Below, piece after piece: positions 1 through 7,244 of a stretch of 31,200 nucleotides of DNA. A program made the translations under genes and the position numbers. The first letter of the stretch is position 1; each line of letters starts with the position of its first letter. A model generated the notes under the pieces. That model did not search any database and had not been told where the DNA came from. It was given only the letters and a program-made list of their open reading frames with translations. The DNA comes from a virus: IMG/VR virus record IMGVR_UViG_3300028384_000677, positions 1 to 31,200 of that record; one strand, written 5' to 3'.

Positions 1-1
1 T

Positions 2-760
2 CTTGAACAGAATGAAAAACGAAGATTAGATTTTAATGCTGATCTTAAGCAAATTAATTTTTTAGATCGAAGAGTTTATAAAAGATCGGAAGGAGTATAT
101 TATCCATCTGTAACTACCATACTCCAGTATATGCCCAAGAATAAGTTTTTTGAGTCTTGGCTTAAAGACGTTGGGCATAATGCCGATCTTATAATGAGAA
201 GAGCAGGTAAAGAAGGTACTCAAGTTCATGAAGCAGCTGAAGCCTTAGTAAAAGGAGAAGAGGTATCTTGGATGGACGATTACGGAAATGCAAGATACTC
301 CCAGATTGTATGGGAAATGATTCTTAAGTTTCATGAGTTCTGGATAACCTATAAACCGGAGCTTATCTCCACTGAAGAGTTTGTATGGTCAGATAAACAC
401 AAGTACGCAGGTACTGCCGACTTAGTTGTAAAAATGAATGATGAAGTTTGGTTGTTAGATATTAAAACTTCTAACTCTATTCACAAATCATACGATCTTC
501 AGTTAGCTTCTTATGCAAAAGCATTAGGCGAATCTAAAGGTATTAATATCGAAAGAACAGGAATTATTTGGTTGAAAGCTCAATCAAGAGGTCCTTCTAA
601 ACAAAAAAATGTTATTCAAGGTAAAGGTTGGAAACTGTTACAAATAGATGAGATAGATAAGAATTTTGAACTTTTCAAAATGATATACAAGCTCTACTCT
701 TTAGAGAACCCGGTGACGGAACCTATTTATAATAGTTACCCAACTACACTAAAAATATGA
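2..760 (+). CDS. RecB/PD-(D/E)XK-type nuclease, 5' partial
   Basis: The reading frame is open from base 2, so the true start lies upstream of the window. The ATG at 131 is internal, because the sequence YYPSVTTILQY, typical of the N-terminus of phage RecB-like nucleases, is encoded just before it. Numbering from M at 131, the visible core is STEEFVWS, then GTADLVV (metal-binding Asp), LLDIKTS (D-x-K catalytic pair) and DLQLASYAKAL (the QxxxY helix motif). These are the ordered motifs of the RecB/Cas4-like PD-(D/E)XK superfamily. Such phage proteins act as DNA exonucleases or endonucleases in recombination or DNA turnover; the exact substrate cannot be read from the sequence. The stop TGA overlaps the next ATG (ATGA), suggesting translational coupling. 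Confidence 0.8.
   Translation, partial: LEQNEKRRLDFNADLKQINFLDRRVYKRSEGVYYPSVTTILQYMPKNKFFESWLKDVGHNADLIMRRAGKEGTQVHEAAEALVKGEEVSWMDDYGNARYSQIVWEMILKFHEFWITYKPELISTEEFVWSDKHKYAGTADLVVKMNDEVWLLDIKTSNSIHKSYDLQLASYAKALGESKGINIERTGIIWLKAQSRGPSKQKNVIQGKGWKLLQIDEIDKNFELFKMIYKLYSLENPVTEPIYNSYPTTLKI
724..731 (+). promoter_or_regulatory. TATTTATA motif, candidate promoter for the lipoprotein gene
   Basis: CTATTTATAATA lies inside the 3' end of the nuclease gene, 25 bases before the ATG at 757. It matches the motif found in the intergenic gaps further along and has similar spacing to the next start, so it may let the lipoprotein be expressed separately. The match is seen directly; promoter function is inferred. 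Confidence 0.4.
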
Positions 761-1419
761 GATATATAATACTTATACTTTTTTGTTTACTTTTAACTAG
801 CTGTGGTGTTTACCAGGTAAGTACTACACCAAAAGTAAAAATTACTAAAATATTAACTTTAACTTCAACAGGAGATACTATAGCCGTTCCAATCAAAGAG
901 TTTCAAAAATATAACTATAATAACGTCTTTGATAATTATAGATACAACTTTAATTACGGTTTTGGATGGTATAATTACCACTATCCATTTAATTATAGAC
1001 CTAATAGCTGGTACTTTAGAGATTGGTATTATAACCCACCTATTTATAACTATAGTATAGAATTACCCCAGGCTAATAAACCTAGAGTTTACGTAAACGG
1101 AAGAAGAGGAAGTAATAATTCTGGAGGCAGTAGCAGAGGTAACCGTATTATATTAAAACCTAATTCGAATAATAATAGTAATGATCAAATTAGCAGATTT
1201 AATTTTAGAAGCATCAACCCGCCCGAAAGTAATAGTAATGGCAGGAGGAGCTGGAGCGGGGAAAACATACCTGTTAAACCAGTTAAACCTATCATCACTC
1301 CCCCAAGTCAACCCCGACAAATACGTAGAGGATCCACAGCACCCCGCATACAACAACCTATCACAAGGAGCTCGACTAGCGGACAAAGAAGCGGAAGAGT
1401 TATCAAACAGCAAGACTAG
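757..1419 (+). CDS. putative phage-encoded lipoprotein, Tyr/Asn-rich
   Basis: The 220-aa product starts MRYIILILFCLLLTSC: a short basic start, a hydrophobic stretch and a lipobox (LTSC, Cys16), so export and lipid anchoring are likely. The mature part is very rich in Tyr, Asn, Phe and Trp at about residues 48-105, followed by a Ser/Asn/Arg/Pro-rich low-complexity tail. Short lipoproteins of this composition are familiar in Flavobacteria; I know of no defined function. A role at the host surface, such as superinfection exclusion, is only a guess. The last 79 codons (from 1181) are read in a different frame from the kinase gene, so this part of the DNA is dual-coding. The start overlaps the upstream stop as ATGA. 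Confidence 0.65.
   Translation: MRYIILILFCLLLTSCGVYQVSTTPKVKITKILTLTSTGDTIAVPIKEFQKYNYNNVFDNYRYNFNYGFGWYNYHYPFNYRPNSWYFRDWYYNPPIYNYSIELPQANKPRVYVNGRRGSNNSGGSSRGNRIILKPNSNNNSNDQISRFNFRSINPPESNSNGRRSWSGENIPVKPVKPIITPPSQPRQIRRGSTAPRIQQPITRSSTSGQRSGRVIKQQD
1041..1048 (+). promoter_or_regulatory. second TATTTATA copy inside the lipoprotein gene
   Basis: An exact TATTTATA occurs in the lipoprotein coding sequence, 132 bases before the kinase start at 1181. The surrounding codons (Pro-Ile-Tyr-Asn-Tyr) readily produce such AT-rich DNA, so it may be chance. If active, it would drive the kinase cassette separately from the lipoprotein. Confidence 0.2.
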
Positions 1420-2098
1420 TTTTGTTTGGGATACAACAGCTTCTAATCCTAAGAAAGTTCAAGAACTAATCAATAAAGGGTACGATGTATTCATGGTAAT
1501 GGTATATACCCACCCTATGATTTCTTACATTTCTAACTTTAGTAGAGAAAGAAATATACCTGGAGCAGCAGTCTTTTCAACATGGAGAAATGTTTACCAA
1601 TTAATCGCAGATTATGATAAAATTACAAACGGTAACTTAGCTATATTTGTATCAGACAGAGGCGGTAAATTTAATAAAGAAATAGAGGCATTTAATACTG
1701 CTGCTAAGAATGGACCTTCTGGAATTAAAGATTACAACGAAGCAAATAACATTGGAGGTTCTACTTTTAGAAAACCTATTGAATTATCTGCTGAAGAAGA
1801 AGAAGAGTTTAAAAAGCATATTGGTAGCTTAGACTACGATAAAGAAGGATATGGAGAAGATAGAGCTTTAAAGAAAGCTTTTAAAGATGCATACGATAAA
1901 AATGGAGTAGGTCCCGGATTAGATAAGATGAAAGATGTCTTAAAAAAGTATAGAGACAGAAAAGCTAAACAAGATGAGAGAGAAACAGAAGTATTAGATA
2001 ATATAGCTGATATGTTATTTAATGAAAAGTTTCAAAAACTTTTACAGCATTCAACACCTAAAGAAATAGATTCAAAAGTACAAGCGTTTTTAGCATGA
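1181..2098 (+). CDS. P-loop kinase with capsid-targeting-like N-terminus
   Basis: This 305-aa protein has a clear Walker A motif, GGAGAGKT (residues 22-29), after a hydrophobic beta strand (KVIVMA). An FVWDTTASN segment follows, and DVFMVMVYTH looks like the next strand. The layout resembles polynucleotide-kinase, zeta-toxin and adenylylsulfate-kinase-like P-loop phosphotransferases; the acceptor is unknown. The C-terminal third is highly charged and helical with an acidic run at about residues 201-206. Residues 1-10, MIKLADLILE followed by Ala, resemble the cleaved capsid-targeting peptide of T4 internal proteins. The start has no Shine-Dalgarno and lies 239 bases inside the lipoprotein gene. 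The Walker A motif sits within the overlap, so the start cannot be much later. The stop overlaps the next ATG. Confidence 0.8.
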   Translation: MIKLADLILEASTRPKVIVMAGGAGAGKTYLLNQLNLSSLPQVNPDKYVEDPQHPAYNNLSQGARLADKEAEELSNSKTSFVWDTTASNPKKVQELINKGYDVFMVMVYTHPMISYISNFSRERNIPGAAVFSTWRNVYQLIADYDKITNGNLAIFVSDRGGKFNKEIEAFNTAAKNGPSGIKDYNEANNIGGSTFRKPIELSAEEEEEFKKHIGSLDYDKEGYGEDRALKKAFKDAYDKNGVGPGLDKMKDVLKKYRDRKAKQDERETEVLDNIADMLFNEKFQKLLQHSTPKEIDSKVQAFLA

Positions 2099-4155
2099 TA
2101 GCATTATACCCAGGAGCATTTAAACCACCTCATAGAGGACACTTTAACGTAGTAAAGTCTTTACTCGATGGGTCTTATAATGGTACAATCTACAATAAAG
2201 ACGATTATAAAGAAAAAGCTTCTAGTCTATTTCAAGGACAGTCTCCAAATAAACCTAAAATAGATAAGGTAATTATATTTGTAGGCGGAGGAGAAAGAAA
2301 TGGAATAGATAAACAAGAATCAGAAGCTATATGGAATATCTACAAGAAGTATTTAGGTAATGTTGAAATAGTAGATGGACAAAAAAATCCAATGTTTGCT
2401 GCTAAAGATTATGCAAGAGAATACCCATCAGATCAGTTTGTAGCAGTAACAGGGATAAGAGGTGAAGAAGACTTTGTAGATCTAAGGAGAGTTACAACAT
2501 TTAACAACGTAGATAACGTTCAAGGACTAGCTTTAGCTTCAGCACCAGGTTCAGGAGTAAGAGCCACAGATTTTAGAAACAATATACTATCTGGCAATTT
2601 AGACACGGTAGTAGATTTTTTCCCTAAAGAATTATCTAGAGAAGAAATATTAAATATTTTAAATGATTTGAAAGATAAAATAGTAGCAGAAATATTAGGA
2701 TCAAATATTGAAGGTTATATAGACGAGTATTTCGGTAAAGAAGAAATTATAGAAGAAATTGAACCTCAAAAACCTCAACTAAAGGACTATATTACTTCTC
2801 TTACAGAATATATGTTAGATATTGGTATGAATATTGTGCCTTTACCTGAAGTAAAATTAAGAAAAGATGAAGCTAATGCTGCTAACTTTTTTGGTAAAAC
2901 AGCGTACTATGATCCAAATGCTAAAGAAATAGTTTTATATACTTTAGGAAGACATGATAAAGATATTGTAAGATCATACTCACATGAGATGATCCACCAC
3001 ATGCAAAACCTACAAGGAACTCTACATAACATTCAGACTCAAAATACTAATGAAGATGATAAGCTTTTAGAATTAGAAAAAGAAGCTTACTTACTCGGTA
3101 ATATTACTTTCAGAAACTGGGAGGACAGTTTAAAGAATCCTGAAGGCAACCTAAATGAAGATATTTCTAAATCACAATTAGATGCTATCGAAGCATATGC
3201 TGATAAACTATTTGCTAAGTTAGGAATAGATATTGAATTTACAAAACACTTCTTAGATAGAGCAAATGATGAAAGAAACAAGAAACCAATAACAGTCCCA
3301 GAACTGATCGGTATGTTTAAACGTCTTTATAAGAAACACGGTAAACCTTTATCTAAAATTGATAATGATTTTGATGCAGTAGTAAAAGATTTTAATAATA
3401 ATATTAATATACCTTTTGCTATCGATGTAACTCAAGACGGTATTGATATGTACGCTAAAACAATAATGCGTAAAAAAGATTTTAAAACATCAACACCGGT
3501 ATATACTCTTCAAGAAGGACGTTACGATAGAATTGCAAATCAATTATCTCGAATAGCTTTTGAGTTTTTTAAAGATGTTCACGATAGAGGAGATAAAGAA
3601 GGAGAGTTTGAATTTAGAGTTGGTAATCCAGAATACGACGATGTAGATATTGAATCTACTCAATTTGAATTTGACTTTATGGGTATAGTAAAATACACAG
3701 ATGACACATATAAAGTTGATGGAGGTGCTAATGCAGGATTTGATGATGAAGGCGAAGAAATTCAACCTATGATTAATGTTAAGTTTACGATACCCCGTAA
3801 TCCTGATTGGCAAGAAGTATCAATGGATTTAAAAGATGTTGTAAGGCATGAATTAGAACATTTAACTCAAGATGGAGAGAACTTAAGACCCGGTAAATAC
3901 ATACCAGATGATCAAGCTTTAAGAATGTTTATAGATAAGGGGTTAATGGATAAAGATGCGTACTTTACTCTTCCGAAAGAAATAGATGCGATGATACAAG
4001 GTTTATACTTTAAGTCTAAAAAGATGAAAAAACCATTTTCTGACGTAGTAGACGACTACCTAAAAAAAGTAGTAGATAAGTTGGAAACCCGCAAAAAAAT
4101 TCGTATATTATGGAATAAAAGACTACCTGCATTAGGTATTAAACAAAGGTTATAG
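2095..4155 (+). CDS. fusion of HxGH nucleotidyltransferase and two zincin-like domains
   Basis: The 686-aa protein begins with a cytidylyltransferase/NMNAT-type domain: PGAFKPPHRGHF (His13 and His16 of the HxGH site) and SGVRATDFR (about 153-161), near the usual position of the second nucleotide-binding motif. A zinc-protease-like motif HEMIHH follows at 297-302, with the acidic helix ELEKEAYLLGN downstream. The segment at about 375-470 (FTKHFLDRANDERN to KTIMRKKDFKT) resembles a module I have seen in other marine phage proteins. A second zincin motif HELEH is at 585-589, with PKEIDAM as a possible third-ligand region. Several LxE sites (IVAE/I, LTE/Y, LNE/D, LQE/G) fall near domain borders, so processing by the prohead protease is possible. 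It overlaps the kinase stop by 4 bases. Enzyme substrates are unknown. Confidence 0.75.
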   Translation: MIALYPGAFKPPHRGHFNVVKSLLDGSYNGTIYNKDDYKEKASSLFQGQSPNKPKIDKVIIFVGGGERNGIDKQESEAIWNIYKKYLGNVEIVDGQKNPMFAAKDYAREYPSDQFVAVTGIRGEEDFVDLRRVTTFNNVDNVQGLALASAPGSGVRATDFRNNILSGNLDTVVDFFPKELSREEILNILNDLKDKIVAEILGSNIEGYIDEYFGKEEIIEEIEPQKPQLKDYITSLTEYMLDIGMNIVPLPEVKLRKDEANAANFFGKTAYYDPNAKEIVLYTLGRHDKDIVRSYSHEMIHHMQNLQGTLHNIQTQNTNEDDKLLELEKEAYLLGNITFRNWEDSLKNPEGNLNEDISKSQLDAIEAYADKLFAKLGIDIEFTKHFLDRANDERNKKPITVPELIGMFKRLYKKHGKPLSKIDNDFDAVVKDFNNNINIPFAIDVTQDGIDMYAKTIMRKKDFKTSTPVYTLQEGRYDRIANQLSRIAFEFFKDVHDRGDKEGEFEFRVGNPEYDDVDIESTQFEFDFMGIVKYTDDTYKVDGGANAGFDDEGEEIQPMINVKFTIPRNPDWQEVSMDLKDVVRHELEHLTQDGENLRPGKYIPDDQALRMFIDKGLMDKDAYFTLPKEIDAMIQGLYFKSKKMKKPFSDVVDDYLKKVVDKLETRKKIRILWNKRLPALGIKQRL

Positions 4156-4156
4156 T

Positions 4157-4747
4157 ATGAATACAAGTATTGTAGATTTATTAGAAGCATACCCGCTTCC
4201 TGAACAAAAAGAAAAACCTCCATATAAAATTTACTGCGATATGGACGGTGTGTTAACTGATTTCGAAAAGAGGTTTTACGATAAACTTAACGAAATAGGA
4301 CCAGACTACTATCCGTTAAAAGATATAAAAAAAGTAGTTAAACCTAAAGATTTTGAAAATATCTTCGGTATAGAAGAGTTTTGGAATTTTATTGACGGTA
4401 TAGTTGGTGTAGGTTTCTGGGCCGGTATGGATTGGATGCCGCAAGGTAGAGAGTTATGGGAGTTTATTAAACCGTATCAACCTTCTCTTCTTACTTCTCC
4501 TTCTAAAAATAATACTTCTAGATTAGGTAAAAACTTATGGGTAAAAAATCACCTTACCCCAAAACCTAAAACCATATTTGCTTACTCAGCTGACAAGCAA
4601 AGATATTCTAACGAGAATAGTATTCTTATAGACGATAAAAAATCAAATATTAAAGAGTGGATAGCAAAAGGCGGAATCGCTTTTAGAGTAAAAGGTGGTG
4701 ATATTGGCCCTGCTATTCAAGGATTAAAAGAGTTAGGTTATGAATGA
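4157..4747 (+). CDS. HAD-superfamily phosphatase/nucleotidase
   Basis: The 196-aa protein carries HAD motif I as YCDMDGVLTDF, with nucleophile Asp28 and acid/base Asp30. LLTSPS at about 111-116 is the likely motif II, GKNLWVKNH at about 124-132 supplies a Lys for motif III, and SILIDDKKSNIKEW (Asp159/Asp160) is motif IV. These are the four catalytic elements of a HAD phosphohydrolase such as a 5'-nucleotidase or polynucleotide 3'-phosphatase. The first ten residues, MNTSIVDLLE followed by Ala, look like a capsid-targeting peptide placed ahead of the enzyme core. The gene starts 1 base after the preceding stop and overlaps the next by 8 bases. Together with the upstream kinase it could form a split end-healing pair, but that is speculative. 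Confidence 0.8.
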   Translation: MNTSIVDLLEAYPLPEQKEKPPYKIYCDMDGVLTDFEKRFYDKLNEIGPDYYPLKDIKKVVKPKDFENIFGIEEFWNFIDGIVGVGFWAGMDWMPQGRELWEFIKPYQPSLLTSPSKNNTSRLGKNLWVKNHLTPKPKTIFAYSADKQRYSNENSILIDDKKSNIKEWIAKGGIAFRVKGGDIGPAIQGLKELGYE

Positions 4748-5315
4748 AAGCGCTCTTAAAAAAGAGTTTAAACAAGCCGACGTACAGAGAATAAGAAATT
4801 TAGTTAATAAAGATTATACTTCTAAAACTAAAGATCAATCTGGGTACCGCAAGTCTTCTAAACGATATAAAGAAGGAGATGTATGGGAAGAAAACGGTAA
4901 ACAGTGGACAATTAAAAACGGTTTAAAACAAAACATCACCAAATTAGACTCAGCTAAAAAAGCTGCTCAAGTACCACTCGCTTGTCCAAAGTGTAGTGGT
5001 TCTATGTCTTATCATTTGAGCAAAAAGATTTATAAAGTTCATAAAATGTGTTTTAACTGTTTTATAGATTATGAAGCAGAGTTAAAACGTAATGGGTTGT
5101 ATGAAGATTATTTAGTGCATGCACGTAAGGGTAATATTGAATTTTTCATAGCTCAATTAGAACAAGAGTTAGAAGATATGCTAAATCGAGAAGATTCTTT
5201 TGTTACAGAACAAGGAGATGTTGAAACTTGGAAGGTAAATAAAACTAAAACTAGAGAGATGTTTACTGAAAAATTTCAAGAATACATTACCTACTTACGA
5301 AGTAAGTTAACTTAG
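4740..5315 (+). CDS. zinc-ribbon protein of unknown function
   Basis: The 191-aa product has one CxxC-18-CxxC zinc ribbon (Cys82, Cys85, Cys104, Cys107), preceded by a basic N-terminal half containing GDVWEENGKQWTIKNG and followed by a charged helical C-terminus (EQELEDMLNRED). The ribbon suggests binding to nucleic acid or protein. I do not recognise the family by name, though the arrangement resembles conserved hypothetical proteins of T4-like phages from aquatic hosts. It overlaps the phosphatase gene by 8 bases and ends the operon that begins at 757; an intergenic gap with a candidate promoter follows. Confidence 0.65.
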   Translation: MNESALKKEFKQADVQRIRNLVNKDYTSKTKDQSGYRKSSKRYKEGDVWEENGKQWTIKNGLKQNITKLDSAKKAAQVPLACPKCSGSMSYHLSKKIYKVHKMCFNCFIDYEAELKRNGLYEDYLVHARKGNIEFFIAQLEQELEDMLNREDSFVTEQGDVETWKVNKTKTREMFTEKFQEYITYLRSKLT

Positions 5316-5319
5316 TATA

Positions 5320-5327
5320 TATTTATA
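5320..5327 (+). promoter_or_regulatory. TATTTATA motif, candidate late promoter
   Basis: The only gap in this stretch (5316-5357) holds TATATTTATATCTATATAC, with the core TATTTATA 30 bases before the ATG at 5358. It has the same orientation as the other intergenic copies. Confidence 0.5.
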
Positions 5328-5357
5328 TCTATATACATTACTATTTCTTATTAGAAA

Positions 5358-5717
5358 ATGACACAGAAGCAACTACTAGAGTCCGTATTATCAGAGCTCG
5401 TACATATTAAAAAGCATATGCCAAACGGCGAGCTAAAAGCAATGCTAGAGGACGTAAAAGATTTAAAAGAGGATATGTCCGACCTTAAGTTTACATTACT
5501 TAATCCTGAAAACGGAGTGATAGTAAAGACAAACCAGAACACTGAATTTAGAAAGGCCATGCAGGGGAACGAAAAAGAGTTCCAATCTAAAATGATAGAA
5601 TTAGAAGAATTTAAAAGATGGAAAGAAGGAGTAAATAAAGCTCTTTGGATCCTATTCACTGTTCTTGCCGGTGTTGTAATTAAACTTTTATCAGAAGTTA
5701 TTAAAGTAGGAGGATAA
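5358..5717 (+). CDS. coiled-coil protein with C-terminal membrane helix, XhlA-like
   Basis: The 119-aa protein has a charged, heptad-like N-terminal region (about 1-50 and 60-90), then FKRWKEG and one hydrophobic span, ALWILFTVLAGVVIKLL, at about 95-111 with a short basic tail. Coiled coil plus a single C-terminal membrane helix matches XhlA/haemolysin-like phage proteins associated with lysis cassettes, but no endolysin is adjacent. A virion-associated membrane protein is an alternative. The start MTQKQLLE followed by Ser also contains an LxE site. The stop TAA shares its last base with the next ATG. Confidence 0.6.
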   Translation: MTQKQLLESVLSELVHIKKHMPNGELKAMLEDVKDLKEDMSDLKFTLLNPENGVIVKTNQNTEFRKAMQGNEKEFQSKMIELEEFKRWKEGVNKALWILFTVLAGVVIKLLSEVIKVGG

Positions 5718-6196
5718 TGACCGATACTAATAAAAAGATACCTGCTGATGTTTATGCTTTTATGAGGGAACTCGTACAGGAATCTTTACGTGATTGGTTT
5801 AAAAAAGAAAAGTGGGTGAGAATATCATCCTCTGGTAATATAGCAGGACCTTGTGGTACTTCTAAAAATAAGAAGAATCCTGATAGATGTTTACCAAAAG
5901 CTAAAGCACAGAGTTTAACTAAAGGCCAAAGAGCCGCCACAGCTCAAAAGAAAAAGAAAGCCGGATCTAAAGGAAAACAAGTCGTGAAAAATACTAAGAA
6001 AGCAAAAGTAACAAGAGAAGATATTAGAAATCTAGTTGTAGGTTTATTACAAGAAAGAGAAGGTAACGAAGTCTTAATGGAAAAAGATGACAGATGTACT
6101 AGATTAGCTAAACAAAAATATGACACCTGGCCATCAGCATACGCCTCCGGGGCAGTTGTTCGTTGTAGAAGAGGCGAAATTTGGAAAAAGAAATAG
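5717..6196 (+). CDS. basic Cys-containing two-module phage protein
   Basis: The 159-aa protein looks like two small modules joined by a Lys-rich linker. Module one has WVRISSSGNIAGPCGTSK and CLPKAKAQSLTKGQRAATA (Cys46, Cys58). Module two has DDRCTRLAKQKYDTWPSAYA and VVRCRRGEIWKK (Cys127, Cys150). I recognise both as short modules that recur, alone or fused, in hypothetical proteins of marine phages; neither has an assigned function that I can name. Between them lies TREDIRNLVVGLLQE, an amphipathic helix ending in an LxE site, so the product could be cut by the prohead protease. The strong positive charge suggests DNA association. The GGAGG before the start is also codons of the upstream gene. 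Confidence 0.65.
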   Translation: MTDTNKKIPADVYAFMRELVQESLRDWFKKEKWVRISSSGNIAGPCGTSKNKKNPDRCLPKAKAQSLTKGQRAATAQKKKKAGSKGKQVVKNTKKAKVTREDIRNLVVGLLQEREGNEVLMEKDDRCTRLAKQKYDTWPSAYASGAVVRCRRGEIWKKK

Positions 6197-6198
6197 CA

Positions 6199-6396
6199 AT
6201 GCCTGTAAAAATCAAACCCAGTACTAAAAAATATTTAAGAGATAAAAACGGTAAACAAACCAACAACTGGGTTTGGGAGCACTATACAGTAACTAATACT
6301 TCCACAGAAGAATTAAAAAAATATTACGAAAACCCTTCTTATAAAAGAAAGAAAAACGTTATTAAAAGAGAACTAGAAAAAAGAAATGCAATTTAG
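6199..6396 (+). CDS. small basic conserved protein
   Basis: A 65-aa basic protein starting MPVKIKPSTKKYLRD. I chose the ATG at 6199, 2 bases after the preceding stop, over an in-frame TTG at 6181 because the protein reads naturally from MPVKI and every other gene here uses ATG. It contains NNWVWEHYTV and a Lys/Arg-rich C-terminal helix (YKRKKNVIKRELEKR). I recall close look-alikes in other aquatic myoviruses but no function. It overlaps the next gene by 11 bases, so it is probably co-translated with the other small basic proteins. Confidence 0.6.
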   Translation: MPVKIKPSTKKYLRDKNGKQTNNWVWEHYTVTNTSTEELKKYYENPSYKRKKNVIKRELEKRNAI

Positions 6397-6625
6397 TAAA
6401 AAACAAATAACGGAAATTGTAAGAGAAATTTTAGACGAAAACTTTAAAGACGGTAAAGTAAAAGGTAAGTCTAGACCGGGTAGAGTTAAAAAATCTGGAG
6501 CTAGTTGTAAAGGTTCTGTAACCAGCTTAAGAGCAAAAGCTAAAAAGTACGGCGGTGAGAAAGGTAAAATGTACCACTGGTGTGCAAATATGAAATCAGG
6601 TAAAAAGAATGAAAATAGCAGATAA
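6386..6625 (+). CDS. small basic protein with amphipathic N-terminal helix
   Basis: The 79-aa product starts MQFSKKQITEIVREILDE, an amphipathic helix ending in an LDE site. A strongly basic body follows, with RPGRVKKSGASCKGSVTSLR and GKMYHWCANMKSGKK (Cys41, His64, Cys66). The basic module occurs in other marine phage proteins in my experience, function unknown. The N-terminal helix resembles those of the proteins at 5717 (internal) and 18173, which suggests a shared targeting or processing signal. It overlaps the gene before by 11 bases and the gene after by 17. Confidence 0.6.
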   Translation: MQFSKKQITEIVREILDENFKDGKVKGKSRPGRVKKSGASCKGSVTSLRAKAKKYGGEKGKMYHWCANMKSGKKNENSR

Positions 6626-7238
6626 TAAATTACACAGAAACGCATATTTTTTAGACCCAACAGAAGACATAGAAACTCTAAAAGATGCTAACTGTGTAGA
6701 TTTATTTGATCAAAACGGTTATCATTTAACTAAAGCCGAACAGGCTTTTTTGCGTTATAACGGATATGAGCCCATAGCAAGAAGACATGAAGACTGTTTG
6801 AGGTATGACTGGATTACTTGGGATAAGAAAGAAGGTGCTCATATTAATCACTCAGATTTATTTGAAAGAAAAGGATTTTATTCTGTAGCATTAGAACAAT
6901 TAGAGTATATTGCTCAGGAGTATAACCCTATGTTATATAAGTTAGTTAAAATGAAACCTAAGTGGGGAATAGATATTTCAATAGATTATGTATCTAAAGA
7001 TGCAGTTTTTGAAGTATTTCACTACGAATGGGATTCTTTTAATTTCTGCCGAGTAATGGAAAAGAAGCAGGAAATTGAAGAATTTGTTGTTAAACAAGAT
7101 TGGGACGATATAGCTAAAAAGCTATGGAAAAAGAAAGACGAGTGGTATAATTTAGATTTCTTTGAGCAAACCCAATGGAGGACTGATTATTTTGGATTAT
7201 CCCCTGAAAAGTTTAAAAACGTTATTTGGGAAGATTAA
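6609..7238 (+). CDS. hypothetical protein, Trp/Tyr-rich acidic
   Basis: The 209-aa protein has no motif I can name. It is rich in aromatic residues (RYDWITWDKK, FHYEWDSFNF, TQWRTDYFG) and acidic overall, with no signal peptide, membrane segment or cysteine cluster. There is no LxE-type leader at its start (MKIADNKLHRN). The gene overlaps the small basic protein by 17 bases and is the last gene before an intergenic gap with a candidate promoter. I can only say that it is a probable accessory phage protein. Confidence 0.55.
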   Translation: MKIADNKLHRNAYFLDPTEDIETLKDANCVDLFDQNGYHLTKAEQAFLRYNGYEPIARRHEDCLRYDWITWDKKEGAHINHSDLFERKGFYSVALEQLEYIAQEYNPMLYKLVKMKPKWGIDISIDYVSKDAVFEVFHYEWDSFNFCRVMEKKQEIEEFVVKQDWDDIAKKLWKKKDEWYNLDFFEQTQWRTDYFGLSPEKFKNVIWED

Positions 7239-7244
7239 TCTATT

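Noticed and set aside
131-760. ATG at 131 as the true start of the first gene
   Set aside because: The frame is open to the window edge, and the conserved PSVTTIL segment lies before this ATG, so the gene is 5' truncated.
1153-1413. 86-codon minus-strand frame over the overlap
   Set aside because: Low-complexity shadow of two + strand genes, with no recognisable motif.
5709-5713. GGAGG as a Shine-Dalgarno site
   Set aside because: It encodes the Val-Gly-Gly end of the upstream protein, spacing to ATG is only 3 bases, and no other start has one.
6181-6198. TTG start at 6181 for the small basic protein
   Set aside because: An ATG at 6199 follows the upstream stop and gives a natural MPVKI start; other genes here use ATG.
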